From Micrococcaceae bacterium (GTDB lineage: Bacteria > Actinomycetota > Actinomycetes > Actinomycetales > Micrococcaceae), in the NCBI GenBank assembly GCA_025465475.1, contig JAODMR010000084.1, forward strand, positions 1-64,000: a stretch of 64,000 nucleotides of DNA, written 5' to 3'. Positions within the stretch are counted from its first letter, which is position 1. Every line of letters begins with the position of its first letter. Shown one piece after another: positions 1-7,695 of this stretch. The position numbers and the translations under genes were made by a program. Under the pieces are notes generated by a model that had not been told where the DNA came from, made no database searches, and saw nothing but the letters and a program-made list of their open reading frames with translations.

Positions 1-110
1 GTGAAGACGGCCAGCTGGTTCAGGAACTCCCCGGCGTCGGTGGTATGCAGCACCATGTCCTGCAACGCCTCGGCCACGTCCGCCGTCGGCTCGCTCAGAT
101 GCTCGTTCAT
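1..110 (-). CDS. N-terminal fragment of a probable GAF/ANTAR regulator (runs off left edge)
   Basis: Only the first 36 codons are inside the window, starting at the ATG complementary to 108-110 and continuing past base 1. The peptide begins MNEHLSEPTADVAEALQDMV and goes on to LNQLAVF. This resembles the opening helix of actinobacterial GAF-ANTAR proteins, including the one at 30459-31196, which starts with an SLQDLVLESEDMQQFLDALV stretch. Such proteins usually bind nascent RNA through ANTAR to control termination. The start overlaps the ctaG stop in an ATGA, so the two are probably translationally coupled. The assignment rests on a short stretch only. Confidence 0.5.
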   Translation of the reverse strand, partial: MNEHLSEPTADVAEALQDMVLHTTDAGEFLNQLAVF

Positions 111-994
111 AAGTGTCCCGTCATTCCGCGCCGCCCATATCCGCCCCTGTCCATCCTAGGCGTTGCGCCGGGATACGCCCGATGCCCCCACCGATGGACA
201 CGCCCGGACCGGTCGCCGGCAACATGGCTGGCGCCTGCAACATACCAACGATGGCAGAGCAGCACCATCAACAGGATCTCCAGGGCCCCTCCGCCGTAAT
301 ACATCAGCAACGCCCCTGCGGCACCCTGTCCGGAAGGGACCCCGACCGGCGGGTGCGCATAAAGGTACTTGGCAAGGATGTCGTGCCCGGCCACCGACAG
401 GACCAGCACGGCGGCGCGGACCCGGAAAGCCGGCCGGTGCGGTTGCGGATCGGGTCCGATCAGAGCCGCGACCAGGAGGTACCCGGCGACCAGGAAGTGG
501 ACCTGCACCAGCACATGCAGCACGGATGATGCGGAGCTCAGCGGATACAGCACTGATGTGTAGAACAGCCACAGACCGCCCACGTTCAGCACGGCGGCGC
601 CGGCCGGGGAACTTCCGGCGCGGACCGGCCATGAGCGCAGCAGGGCGGACACCCGGCGTGCGTGCGCCACGGGCAGGACCCGCAGCAGCAGGGTCACCGG
701 GGCAGCGGGAACCAGCAGCAAGGGCGCCAGCATGCCCAGCAGCAGGTGCGCCGTCATGTGCGCGACGAAATCGGTGGCGGCCGGAGCAACCAGCGGACCG
801 GCCACCGCCACCGCCGCCACCACGCTGCCGGCCATCCATCCGGCGGTGCGGGCCAGCGGCCAACGGATATTCCTGCGGCGCAGCCGGCGGACTGCGCCCA
901 GGTAAGCCAACACGCCGCCGGCCAGCAGCAGCACGGCGAGCGCCCCAAGGAACCATCCGTCCGCGCCCATTCCGGAATGCTGGTGCCCCGTCAC
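107..994 (-). CDS. ctaG: Cytochrome c oxidase assembly factor CtaG (caa3_CtaG family)
   Basis: A 295-residue polytopic membrane protein with about six or seven hydrophobic segments. It matches the caa3-type CtaG family, which supports assembly or copper loading of heme-copper oxidases in the cytoplasmic membrane. Visible signatures are the FVAHMTAHLLLGMLAPLLLV segment with paired histidines, the VHFLVAGYLLVAALIGPDP segment, and a GHDILAKYLYA segment. Translation starts at GTG (994), 18 nt after the DUF2243 gene stops. Its stop overlaps the next start in an ATGA. The last 40 residues are Arg/Gly-rich and hydrophilic. CtaG beside DUF2243 is a recurrent actinobacterial pairing. Function is inferred from the family. 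Confidence 0.85.
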   Translation of the reverse strand: MTGHQHSGMGADGWFLGALAVLLLAGGVLAYLGAVRRLRRRNIRWPLARTAGWMAGSVVAAVAVAGPLVAPAATDFVAHMTAHLLLGMLAPLLLVPAAPVTLLLRVLPVAHARRVSALLRSWPVRAGSSPAGAAVLNVGGLWLFYTSVLYPLSSASSVLHVLVQVHFLVAGYLLVAALIGPDPQPHRPAFRVRAAVLVLSVAGHDILAKYLYAHPPVGVPSGQGAAGALLMYYGGGALEILLMVLLCHRWYVAGASHVAGDRSGRVHRWGHRAYPGATPRMDRGGYGRRGMTGHL

Positions 995-1012
995 GACCGG
1001 ATTCCCGGCGGC

Positions 1013-1510
1013 CTAAGAGCTGGGCGGCGGGCGGAGGCCCGCCGCCTGAGAGCGCAGGACCAGCCATGCGCCGGCCACCAGCAGCACGACGGCGACCAAA
1101 TTCCACGTGAGATCGTAGGGCAGCAGGTCGACGTCGTAGCGGATCTGGTGCAGCCCGAACAGCTTGTGCTGGATGGTGCCGTCGTACAGCTGGAACGCCC
1201 CTGCACCAAGCAGCACGCCGCCCCACCATCGCCGAACGCTCAGGGGTCCGCGCCGCCGCAGATCCGCCAGCAGGAACAGCCCGGCTACGACGGCGAACCA
1301 GCCGAACGCATGAAACAATCCGTCCGAGACCAGGCCGGCGGCACTGGTGGACCCGTCGTAGAAGTGGTGCCAGTGCAGCAGCTGGTGGAACACGGTCTCG
1401 TCGACAAAGGCAGCCGTGCCAATTCCGGACAGCGCCCCGGAGAGCAGCGTCCGGCGTCGGATTGCGGCTTCATTGCTGCCCGGCGGAGCCTTGCCCGCGG
1501 CCGGCACCAT
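1013..1510 (-). CDS. DUF2243 family membrane protein
   Basis: 165 residues with four predicted membrane segments. It carries the DUF2243 features: FVDETVFHQLLHWHHFYDG near residue 35, LVSDGLFHAFGWF in the middle, and a QLYDGTIQHKLFGLHQIRY segment. The histidines suggest metal or heme contact, but the family has no established function. It starts 3 nt after the M24-like gene stops and is followed 18 nt later by ctaG. It is therefore probably co-transcribed with ctaG and may be read through from the sugar genes upstream. Family assignment is firm; its role is unknown. Confidence 0.8.
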   Translation of the reverse strand: MVPAAGKAPPGSNEAAIRRRTLLSGALSGIGTAAFVDETVFHQLLHWHHFYDGSTSAAGLVSDGLFHAFGWFAVVAGLFLLADLRRRGPLSVRRWWGGVLLGAGAFQLYDGTIQHKLFGLHQIRYDVDLLPYDLTWNLVAVVLLVAGAWLVLRSQAAGLRPPPSS

Positions 1511-1513
1511 CTC

Positions 1514-2638
1514 CTAAAGCTCCAAAGGAACCGGCCGGGACAGCCCGGCTACGTCGACGACCGGCCAGCGCGGGTCCACCGACAAGGGGCGGATTCCCTG
1601 ATCCGTGAGCTGTACCGTGTCTTCGATTTTGACTCCCGGAGCCGAGGGGTTCCACGTGAACGCCTGGGACAGGACGACCTCGTCGTCGGTCTGCGGCGTG
1701 GCACGCGGATCCCTGCCAGCGTATCCTGCAGGGCCGCCCTGATGGTGGAGTTGCCATTGATCGGACCCAAAACCGTGGGCAGCGTAGGAGGCCTGGAACG
1801 TCGTTAGGATGCTGTTCAGCCGGGCACCCGGCCGTGTGGCAGCGAAGACATCCGCCTCAACAGCGGCGATCCTGGCTTCGGCATCGCGTTCGGCCGCGGT
1901 GGAGGAGTCGAAGCGGACCCAGCGGGTGACATTGGCGATCATTCCGTTGCGCCGGGCGCACACCACCACCATGGCGCGGCGGCCCAGGGGCGCGTCGGTG
2001 GGTAGCGGGTGGCGGAAACCGGCGCGCGAGGATCCGCTGCACAGCAGCACCAGGGGATCCGCGCCGGCCGCAACGATGCGTGCTGCCAACCCCGCGGCCA
2101 CGGCCCGTTCCGTACTGGCCGGGGTGGCGATCGAGAGCTCGTCGGTAAGGGCTTCCGCTGCGGTACGGCACAGGGCTGCGTAGCGGGTGCTCTCACCGGG
2201 GAGCAGGGCCCGCCGGGCATCGCGAAGTTCGCGGCCCAGCTCGGCTTCGGGAACGGGTTGGACGGACTGGCCGAGCCAGGACGGGACGTCGGAAAGGGAA
2301 CCGTACCAGGGCACGGTGTGCAGCTGGAGGCCGGAAGGCAGTTCCTCCGTGCGGAGGCGGTCGGCTTCGTTGGTGAACGTTACGGCGTGGTCACCCTCGC
2401 GGGTGACGAGGACGTTCACGATCGGGTCGGCGGCAAGGCCCACATGGGTGCGGCCGCCATCAAGGTACCAGCCCACGGTGGCGGAACTGGTCAACAGCAC
2501 CCCGTCCAGTTCCCGCGCCGCAAGGATGTCCAGCACGCGCCGGCGCTTGATGTCGCGGTCGGAGTTCCCGGCCGGGCCGGGAACTCCTGCCCGAGCGACC
2601 TCGGCGGTCGGAGCCATGGCGTCGCTGAGGCCGGTCAT
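1514..2638 (-). CDS. M24 family (Xaa-Pro aminopeptidase-like) protein
   Basis: 374 residues with a creatinase/prolidase-type N-terminal domain (about residues 30-150, including DGVLLTSSATVGWYLDGGRT) and an M24 pita-bread domain. Several canonical M24 metal ligands are not obvious: the usual D-x(10)-D pair is replaced by a diverged segment, and QLHHQGGPAGYAGRD stands where a metal-binding His motif is expected. It may therefore be a non-peptidase or altered member. The start overlaps the end of the Gfo/Idh-DUF6807 gene by ATGA, so the two are translationally coupled. In sugar-acid and rhamnose loci such proteins are usually annotated only as Xaa-Pro peptidases; the substrate is unknown. Confidence 0.75.
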   Translation of the reverse strand: MTGLSDAMAPTAEVARAGVPGPAGNSDRDIKRRRVLDILAARELDGVLLTSSATVGWYLDGGRTHVGLAADPIVNVLVTREGDHAVTFTNEADRLRTEELPSGLQLHTVPWYGSLSDVPSWLGQSVQPVPEAELGRELRDARRALLPGESTRYAALCRTAAEALTDELSIATPASTERAVAAGLAARIVAAGADPLVLLCSGSSRAGFRHPLPTDAPLGRRAMVVVCARRNGMIANVTRWVRFDSSTAAERDAEARIAAVEADVFAATRPGARLNSILTTFQASYAAHGFGSDQWQLHHQGGPAGYAGRDPRATPQTDDEVVLSQAFTWNPSAPGVKIEDTVQLTDQGIRPLSVDPRWPVVDVAGLSRPVPLEL

Positions 2639-4668
2639 CGGGCCTGCACCAATGCTGCCAGCTCGTTCCCGGAGCGGTGCCCGTCGGCAACAACCACGGT
2701 GATGCTCCGGGTGAGGGATTCGCCCGGCTGCAGCACCACCGGCTGCTCCCAGGCCAGGGATGATCCGACGCCTGGATAGTCGCTGGCGCGGACGAACCAG
2801 GGGTCCGGTGCTTCCGGTGGTGCCAGGAAGAGCAGCGTGGCTGGTCCGTCGGCGAAGTCCGCCTGCCAGGCGAGCCAGGGCGCGGCGTTGCCGTGCACGG
2901 CAGCCTCGCCGGTGGCTTGGGGGGTTTGCACGGTTACGGAGCTGCAGGCGGGCAGCCGCCAGAAGAACCCGCCGTAGCCGCCCTGCGGTCGGCCGTTGGA
3001 TCCCGGGCTTCCGAGGGTCACGGGAGCATCACCCGCAGCGGTCAGGGTGTAGGACAGCTGCAGCGACCAGGCGCCGGCACCGGCTGGGGCGCAGGTCCAG
3101 GTCCGGTGTTCGGTTAGCAGTTCGGCCCCCGAAGTGTCCTGCCAGCTGAGTTCCTCGACCCGACCGTTGTCGGTGGTGTCCGCACCCGTGGCAACGATCC
3201 GTCCGTGGTCAGCCCGCCACACGTAACCGCCTGCCTGGCGGGTGTAGGTGCGTCCGCCCCACAGGTTGTAGCCGTTGACGTCCTGCAGGGCGACCCCCGC
3301 ACCGAGGTGCCACACGTGGTCGGCGGGCATCTGATCCGTTACGGTAACCCCCGCGAGGGTACGGATCGGGTGCAGGTAGGGCCGGGGGGAGGAGGTGGGC
3401 ACGACGGCTGAACCGTCGCGGGCAACTGCCACGACGACGTCGTCCACCCGAAGCGTCCCGGCCGACGGCAGTGGACGCGCCCAGGGCGCGCCCAGTTCCG
3501 TGAAGGTAGCCTGCGCCCTGGTCGCACGCAGGATCCAGTCTTCGATCCGTTCCACGACAGGATGCGCTGCATCCCCGTCACCGGTCCAGTCGACATAGCG
3601 GGAGGGAATCTCGGCTGGTGCTTCAGCGGTGCGGATCGTCTCGACGGCGCACATGAACGCCCCTGTCTCCTCCAGCGGGCTCAGCAGAGCAGCGCCCGAC
3701 GCGCGGTGTTCCAGCAGGTTTTCCAGCAAATCCCTGCGGCCCAACTGCACCCGTCGCGGTGCTTCGGACCCGATGGTCACGTCCAGAATGTCCTCGGTGT
3801 AGGCGAACACCGCCTGTCCCAGGGTTCCATGGACGGTGACCACGGGCTCGGTCTGTTCGGCGGCACACAGCGTGAGCGCACACGTGATGGTGGGACCGGT
3901 TACCGGGCGGATCCGGATCACTGACGTGTCGTCCGATTCGACGTCGTGCGCCCGGTAAAGATCGGCATCCACCTGCAGGACGTCGGCAACCCGCGTTGTG
4001 TTGGCGATCCGGAGGGCTGTTGCCACGGCGTGGGCCAGCGCGTTGGTGGCGACACCGTCAACGACGTCAGTACCATTTAGGCTTCGCTTGCCGGCCCAGC
4101 GTGAGCGTTTGAAATAGGCCCGGTCCCGTACCCACGTACCGGAGGCAGAAATGCCGCGAACCTGGCCGAGCGTACCGTTGGCGATCAGGTCGGCGACGTA
4201 GGCCAAAACGTCGGAACCAAGGCTCTGGAAACCGACCTGGACGGCACGGCCATGCGTCCTGGCCGCCGCGGTGATGCTGTCGAACTCCGCCATAGAGGCC
4301 GCCGTCGGCTTTTCCAGGTACACGTCCGCTCCGGCAGCCAAAGCGGCCAGGGCCAGTGGCGCGTGCGTCTGGATGGGCGTTGCGATGATCACGACGTCGG
4401 GGTTCACGTTCGCGGCCAGCAACTCGTCCAGGCTTCCGTAAACATCCACGTCGTCCTGGAGTTTTCCGGGGCCTGGCGGGACGGGATCCGCGGCGGCCAC
4501 CAGTTTCAGCCGGCCGGCTTCCTCCAACCTCCGAAGGTTGACCAAATGCCTCGCTCCAAAGCCGTGAACGCCCACCAGGGCGATGCGGGGCAGGGTCTGG
4601 GGGCGGAGGGCGGGATCTGTGCCCGGGTCCGTGGCGACACTGCCGACGGTATGAGGAGAAGAGGACAT
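2635..4668 (-). CDS. Gfo/Idh/MocA oxidoreductase fused to a C-terminal DUF6807 (PmoA-like) domain
   Basis: 677 residues from the ATG at 4668; the frame is open further upstream, but only this start lies downstream of the operator at 4715. Residues about 25-150 form a Rossmann fold (IALVGVHGFGARHL). They are followed by the Gfo/Idh EKP motif (VYLEKPTAAS), the signature for NAD(P)-dependent sugar dehydrogenases, and the alpha/beta substrate domain. From about residue 400 a second domain begins, with HVWHLGAGVALQDVNGYNLW and HGNAAPWLAWQ, typical of DUF6807/PmoA. This is an unusual two-domain fusion, probably acting on a sugar lactone or modified sugar. It overlaps the M24-like gene by 4 nt. A LacI-type operator sits 47 nt upstream. 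Confidence 0.85.
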   Translation of the reverse strand: MSSSPHTVGSVATDPGTDPALRPQTLPRIALVGVHGFGARHLVNLRRLEEAGRLKLVAAADPVPPGPGKLQDDVDVYGSLDELLAANVNPDVVIIATPIQTHAPLALAALAAGADVYLEKPTAASMAEFDSITAAARTHGRAVQVGFQSLGSDVLAYVADLIANGTLGQVRGISASGTWVRDRAYFKRSRWAGKRSLNGTDVVDGVATNALAHAVATALRIANTTRVADVLQVDADLYRAHDVESDDTSVIRIRPVTGPTITCALTLCAAEQTEPVVTVHGTLGQAVFAYTEDILDVTIGSEAPRRVQLGRRDLLENLLEHRASGAALLSPLEETGAFMCAVETIRTAEAPAEIPSRYVDWTGDGDAAHPVVERIEDWILRATRAQATFTELGAPWARPLPSAGTLRVDDVVVAVARDGSAVVPTSSPRPYLHPIRTLAGVTVTDQMPADHVWHLGAGVALQDVNGYNLWGGRTYTRQAGGYVWRADHGRIVATGADTTDNGRVEELSWQDTSGAELLTEHRTWTCAPAGAGAWSLQLSYTLTAAGDAPVTLGSPGSNGRPQGGYGGFFWRLPACSSVTVQTPQATGEAAVHGNAAPWLAWQADFADGPATLLFLAPPEAPDPWFVRASDYPGVGSSLAWEQPVVLQPGESLTRSITVVVADGHRSGNELAALVQAR

Positions 4669-4714
4669 GCTTCGGTTCCCATCTGAGTCATCAACGCTGA
4701 TGCCGTCAGCGTAC

Positions 4715-4734
4715 GCGAGAAAACGCTTTCTCGC
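4715..4734. promoter_or_regulatory. LacI-type operator, class A
   Basis: Near-perfect palindrome GCGAGAAAACGCTTTCTCGC with the central CG typical of LacI-family operators. The core GAGAAAACGCTTTCTC occurs again, exactly as its reverse complement, at 12746-12761 before the sugar-binding protein gene. It lies upstream of the Gfo/Idh-DUF6807 gene. Confidence 0.8.
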
Positions 4735-4804
4735 AGCCCTTCGTCGAAGAGCAAGATGCTTTTCCGGAGATTCGGTCCTGCCGTGACGGGGTAGCAGCGG
4801 TTCC

Positions 4805-4833
4805 TTGACAGTGCTGGAGAGCAACCCTAGGTT
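4805..4833 (+). promoter_or_regulatory. Sigma70-type promoter for the mutarotase gene
   Basis: A consensus -35 TTGACA (4805-4810) is followed after 17 bp by TAGGTT (4828-4833). The operator at 4846 lies just downstream, over the likely transcription start, consistent with repression by blocking RNA polymerase. Confidence 0.65.
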
Positions 4834-4845
4834 GGGCTGGTTGGC

Positions 4846-4857
4846 TGAAACGGTTTC
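4846..4857. promoter_or_regulatory. LacI-type operator, class B (TGAAACGGTTTC)
   Basis: TGAAACGGTTTC, a CG-centred imperfect palindrome between the promoter and the rhamnose mutarotase ribosome binding site (GGAGG at about 4859). It resembles the sites at 6360, 6450 and 14082, suggesting one regulator, probably the LacI protein encoded next door. Confidence 0.7.
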
Positions 4858-4871
4858 CGGAGGAATGCTGC

Positions 4872-5234
4872 ATGAAGGTCTGTTTTCGGTCCAGTGTGGA
4901 TCCACGCTTCCTCGATGAATACCGGCGCCGCCACGCAGCGGTCTGGCCGGACATGCTCCGTGCACTTCAGGACGCCGGGTGGCGCAATTACTCCCTCTAT
5001 CTGGACGATGATGGGTTGCTCATCGGCTTCGTCGAGTGCGATGACTTCGATGCGATCCGCGCCCGCATGGCCCTCACGGAGGTCAACGGCCGCTGGCAAG
5101 CCGAGATGGCACGCCTCTTCGAGGGTAGCGACGTGCCACCGGACCAGGGGTTCGTCGCCCTTGAACAGGTCTTCAACCTTGAGGACCAGCTGGCGGCCGT
5201 GCCGCCCGGACCGGGAGCTACTTCCGGCCGGTAA
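4872..5234 (+). CDS. rhaM: L-rhamnose mutarotase
   Basis: 120 residues, the usual length plus a short Pro/Gly tail. The family signature is complete: KVCFRSSVDPRFLDEYRRRH at the N-terminus, the H-x-x-VWPDM segment, the GWRNYSLYLD strand, and a C-terminal LEQVFNL. The enzyme interconverts alpha and beta anomers of L-rhamnose so that the isomerase gets its preferred form. The start follows a GGAGGAATGCTGC spacer and an operator-controlled promoter. The 3' end overlaps the convergent LacI gene by 17 bp. Confidence 0.9.
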   Translation: MKVCFRSSVDPRFLDEYRRRHAAVWPDMLRALQDAGWRNYSLYLDDDGLLIGFVECDDFDAIRARMALTEVNGRWQAEMARLFEGSDVPPDQGFVALEQVFNLEDQLAAVPPGPGATSGR

Positions 5235-6297
5235 GCAGCCCGTCGGTCTCCGGCGCGCGGTCAAGGTCCGTTGCCGAACTTCCCCGCACCACCAGCTCGG
5301 GCGGAAAGATCACCTGTCGGCGGGAGCCTGGGGAGGCCAGCTCCTCGTTGAGCAGTTCAATGGCTGTTCGTCCCATCAGCTCCGTCGGCTGCCGGATGGA
5401 GCTCAGCGGCACCACAGCGGAGGCGGCGAAACCGATGTCGTCGTAGCCTACGAGGGCAAGATCGTCCGGGACGCGCAGCGAACGCAGCATGGCCAAGGCC
5501 TGGAGTACCCCGAGGGCCAGCAGGTCATTGGCGCAGAATATGCCATCGGGCATCAGCCTGCGGGACCTGCCACTGAGCTGGTCGCCGGCCGCCCTGCCCT
5601 GCAGCACTGTCAGTGCGTCCTGCTCCACCACCTCCAGCGACGCGCCGCTGCACTCGGCCACGGCCGCTTCCGCCCCCCGGCGCCGGTCAGCCACCTGACG
5701 AATGGACGCCGGGCCGCCGATAAACGCGATCCGGCGACGGCCCTGTTCCAGCAGGTGACGCACCGCGAGGTAGCCGCCCGCCACGTCGTCGACGGCGACG
5801 GAGCTGTACCTGTCCGCGTCCTCCAGCCGGTCCACCAGGACGGTGGTCACGCCCCTGGCCCGCAGCACCTCGAGCCGTTCGTTCGGGTCCCCCACGGGGG
5901 ACAGCAGCAGGCCCAGGACCCGCTGCTCCTCAAACGCGTCAATGTAGCGCGCCTCGCGCGCCGCATCATGACCGCTGTTGCCCAGCATGACCAGATTTCC
6001 CTGCCGTGCAGCTTCGTCCTCAGCAGCGCGGGCCAGGTCGGTGAAGAACGGGTTCCCGGCGTCCAGGACAATCAGGCCGATGGTCCGGCTGGAACCGGCC
6101 CGCAGTTGCCGGGCCGCGTCATTGCGGACGAATCCCAGTTCTTCGATCACCCGCAGGACCGCGTCCCGCTTGGCCGGTGCCACCCGTTCCGGGTGGTTGA
6201 GGACGTTCGACACGGTGCCCACGGCGACATTTGCCCGCAGGGCGACTTCCTTGATGCTCACGGGACGGCGCGGGGGGAGGGAGGGGAATTGGGCCAT
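5218..6297 (-). CDS. LacI family transcriptional regulator of the rhamnose locus
   Basis: 359 residues. A LacI helix-turn-helix at about residues 13-60 (VSIKEVALRANVAVGTVSNVLNHPERV, with the minor-groove LxAGSS hinge) is followed by a periplasmic-binding-protein-like ligand domain (SRTIGLIVLDAGNPFF to PDDLALVGYDDIGFA). It lies between the mutarotase and isomerase genes, which makes it the best candidate to bind the TGAAACG-type operators at 4846, 6360, 6450 and 14082. The inducer would be rhamnose or a derivative; that is inferred from context. A weak operator-like site at 6360, upstream of its start, suggests autoregulation. Confidence 0.9.
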   Translation of the reverse strand: MAQFPSLPPRRPVSIKEVALRANVAVGTVSNVLNHPERVAPAKRDAVLRVIEELGFVRNDAARQLRAGSSRTIGLIVLDAGNPFFTDLARAAEDEAARQGNLVMLGNSGHDAAREARYIDAFEEQRVLGLLLSPVGDPNERLEVLRARGVTTVLVDRLEDADRYSSVAVDDVAGGYLAVRHLLEQGRRRIAFIGGPASIRQVADRRRGAEAAVAECSGASLEVVEQDALTVLQGRAAGDQLSGRSRRLMPDGIFCANDLLALGVLQALAMLRSLRVPDDLALVGYDDIGFAASAVVPLSSIRQPTELMGRTAIELLNEELASPGSRRQVIFPPELVVRGSSATDLDRAPETDGLLTGRK

Positions 6298-6359
6298 GGG
6301 CTTCGGCCTCCTCTGGGCAGCGTTTGGCGGCGGTCTGGTTGTCCGAGGCCACTCTACGT

Positions 6360-6371
6360 TGAAACGTGCAA
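6360..6371. promoter_or_regulatory. Possible class B operator upstream of the LacI gene
   Basis: TGAAACGTGCAA shares its first seven bases with the class B operators but is a poor palindrome. It lies between the divergent lacI-type and isomerase genes, 63 bp from the regulator start, so it may serve autoregulation. Confidence 0.4.
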
Positions 6372-6414
6372 AATGACCGGCCAGCGACGGCTGCTCCTCC
6401 GAGCGTTCGCACTA

Positions 6415-6444
6415 TTGACAGGGCTTTTCCAGGGGCAGTAGTCT
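6415..6444 (+). promoter_or_regulatory. Promoter for the rhamnose isomerase operon
   Basis: TTGACA at 6415-6420 followed after 18 bp by TAGTCT (6439-6444). The operator at 6450 overlaps the expected start of transcription. Confidence 0.6.
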
Positions 6445-6449
6445 GCTGC

Positions 6450-6461
6450 TGAAACGATTCA
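6450..6461. promoter_or_regulatory. LacI-type operator, class B (TGAAACGATTCA)
   Basis: TGAAACGATTCA, a CG-centred palindrome with one mismatched position, just downstream of the -10 hexamer of the isomerase promoter. The same sequence with one change (TGTAACGATTCA) is found at 14082. Confidence 0.8.
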
Positions 6462-6524
6462 ACCGCGGTGGGGGATTTTGTGGCCTGCACCTGCGGTTCC
6501 AAGCACAATCTGGAAGTGAACACG

Positions 6525-7691
6525 ATGACTGATATGTCACTGGCGTTGGACCGGCTGGGCGAGCTGGCAATCGAGGTCCCCTCGTGGGCCTACGGAAATT
6601 CGGGCACCCGGTTCAAGGTGTTCTCCACGCCGGGCACACCTCGAACGGTGCAGGAAAAGATTGCCGACGCCGCCAAGGTGCACGAGCTGACCGGCCTTGC
6701 TCCCGCCGTGGCTCTGCACATCCCCTGGGACCGGGTGGAAAACTACGCCGAGCTGAAGGCGTACGCGGCGGACCTGGGCGTCGGCCTGGGCACCATCAAC
6801 TCCAACACCTTCCAGGACGACGTCTACAAGTTCGGTTCCCTGACGTCTTCCGATCCCGCCGTGCGGCAGAAGGCCATCGACCACCATTTTGAATGCCTTG
6901 ACGTCATGGACCAGACCGGTTCCCGGGATCTGAAGATCTGGCTGGCGGACGGCACCAACTACCCCGGACAGGGCGACATGCGCTCCCGGCAGGACTGGCT
7001 TGCCGAATCACTGCAGAGCATTTATGCCCGTCTGGGTGAAGACCAGCGCCTGGTGCTGGAGTACAAGTTCTTTGAGCCGGCGTTCTACCACACCGACGTT
7101 CCGGACTGGGGCACCTCGTTCGCCCACACCCTGGCCCTCGGGGAGAAGGCCTTTGTTTGCCTGGACACCGGCCATCACGCTCCCGGAACCAACATCGAGT
7201 TCATCGTCGCCCAACTGCTGCGGCTGGGAAAGCTCGGCTCATTCGACTTCAACTCCCGCTTCTACGCCGATGACGACCTGATCGTCGGCGCCGCGGACCC
7301 GTACCAGCTGTTCCGCATCATGTACGAGGTCATCCGCGGAGGCGGTTTCGGCAAGGACTCCGGGGTGGCCCTCATGCTGGACCAGTGCCACAACCTGGAG
7401 GAAAAAATCCCCGGCCAGATCCGGTCGGTCCTGAACGTCCAGGAAATGACCGCCCGGGCGCTGCTGGTGGACCGCGAGGCGCTCGGCGAGGCACAGCGAG
7501 CCGGGGACGTCCTGGCCGCCAACGGCATCTTCTCGGATGCGTTCTACACCGACGTCCGGCCGGTGCTGGCGCAATGGCGGGAATCCCGCGGCCTGCCGGC
7601 GGATCCGATGGCCGCCTACGCTGCCAGCGGCTATCAGAAAAAAATCAATGAGGACCGCGTCGGCGGTACCCAGGCCGGATGGGGAGCATGA
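6525..7691 (+). CDS. rhaI: L-rhamnose isomerase (Pseudomonas stutzeri-type TIM barrel)
   Basis: 388 residues from ATG 6525. The frame is open back to 6468, but that extension overlaps the leader just after the operator. The enzyme converts L-rhamnose to L-rhamnulose. It is of the xylose-isomerase-like TIM-barrel type, not the E. coli RhaA type. The metal-site pattern is visible: LEYKFFEPAF (Glu near residue 178), CLDTGHHAPGTN (Asp near 214), and FDFNSRFYADDD (near 240). It is the first gene of rhaI-rhaEW-rhaB, with a 4-nt gap to the next gene. The start has only a weak GGAAG ribosome site. Confidence 0.9.
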   Translation: MTDMSLALDRLGELAIEVPSWAYGNSGTRFKVFSTPGTPRTVQEKIADAAKVHELTGLAPAVALHIPWDRVENYAELKAYAADLGVGLGTINSNTFQDDVYKFGSLTSSDPAVRQKAIDHHFECLDVMDQTGSRDLKIWLADGTNYPGQGDMRSRQDWLAESLQSIYARLGEDQRLVLEYKFFEPAFYHTDVPDWGTSFAHTLALGEKAFVCLDTGHHAPGTNIEFIVAQLLRLGKLGSFDFNSRFYADDDLIVGAADPYQLFRIMYEVIRGGGFGKDSGVALMLDQCHNLEEKIPGQIRSVLNVQEMTARALLVDREALGEAQRAGDVLAANGIFSDAFYTDVRPVLAQWRESRGLPADPMAAYAASGYQKKINEDRVGGTQAGWGA

Positions 7692-7695
7692 TCCG

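Noticed and set aside
4669-4965. N-terminal extension of the Gfo/Idh-DUF6807 protein to 4965
   Set aside because: It would run through an operator and the divergent mutarotase promoter. The Rossmann fold begins soon after the ATG at 4668.
6468-6524. N-terminal extension of rhamnose isomerase starting at GTG 6468
   Set aside because: It begins only 7 bp after the operator and so overlaps the expected transcription start. The 19 extra residues do not fit the family.
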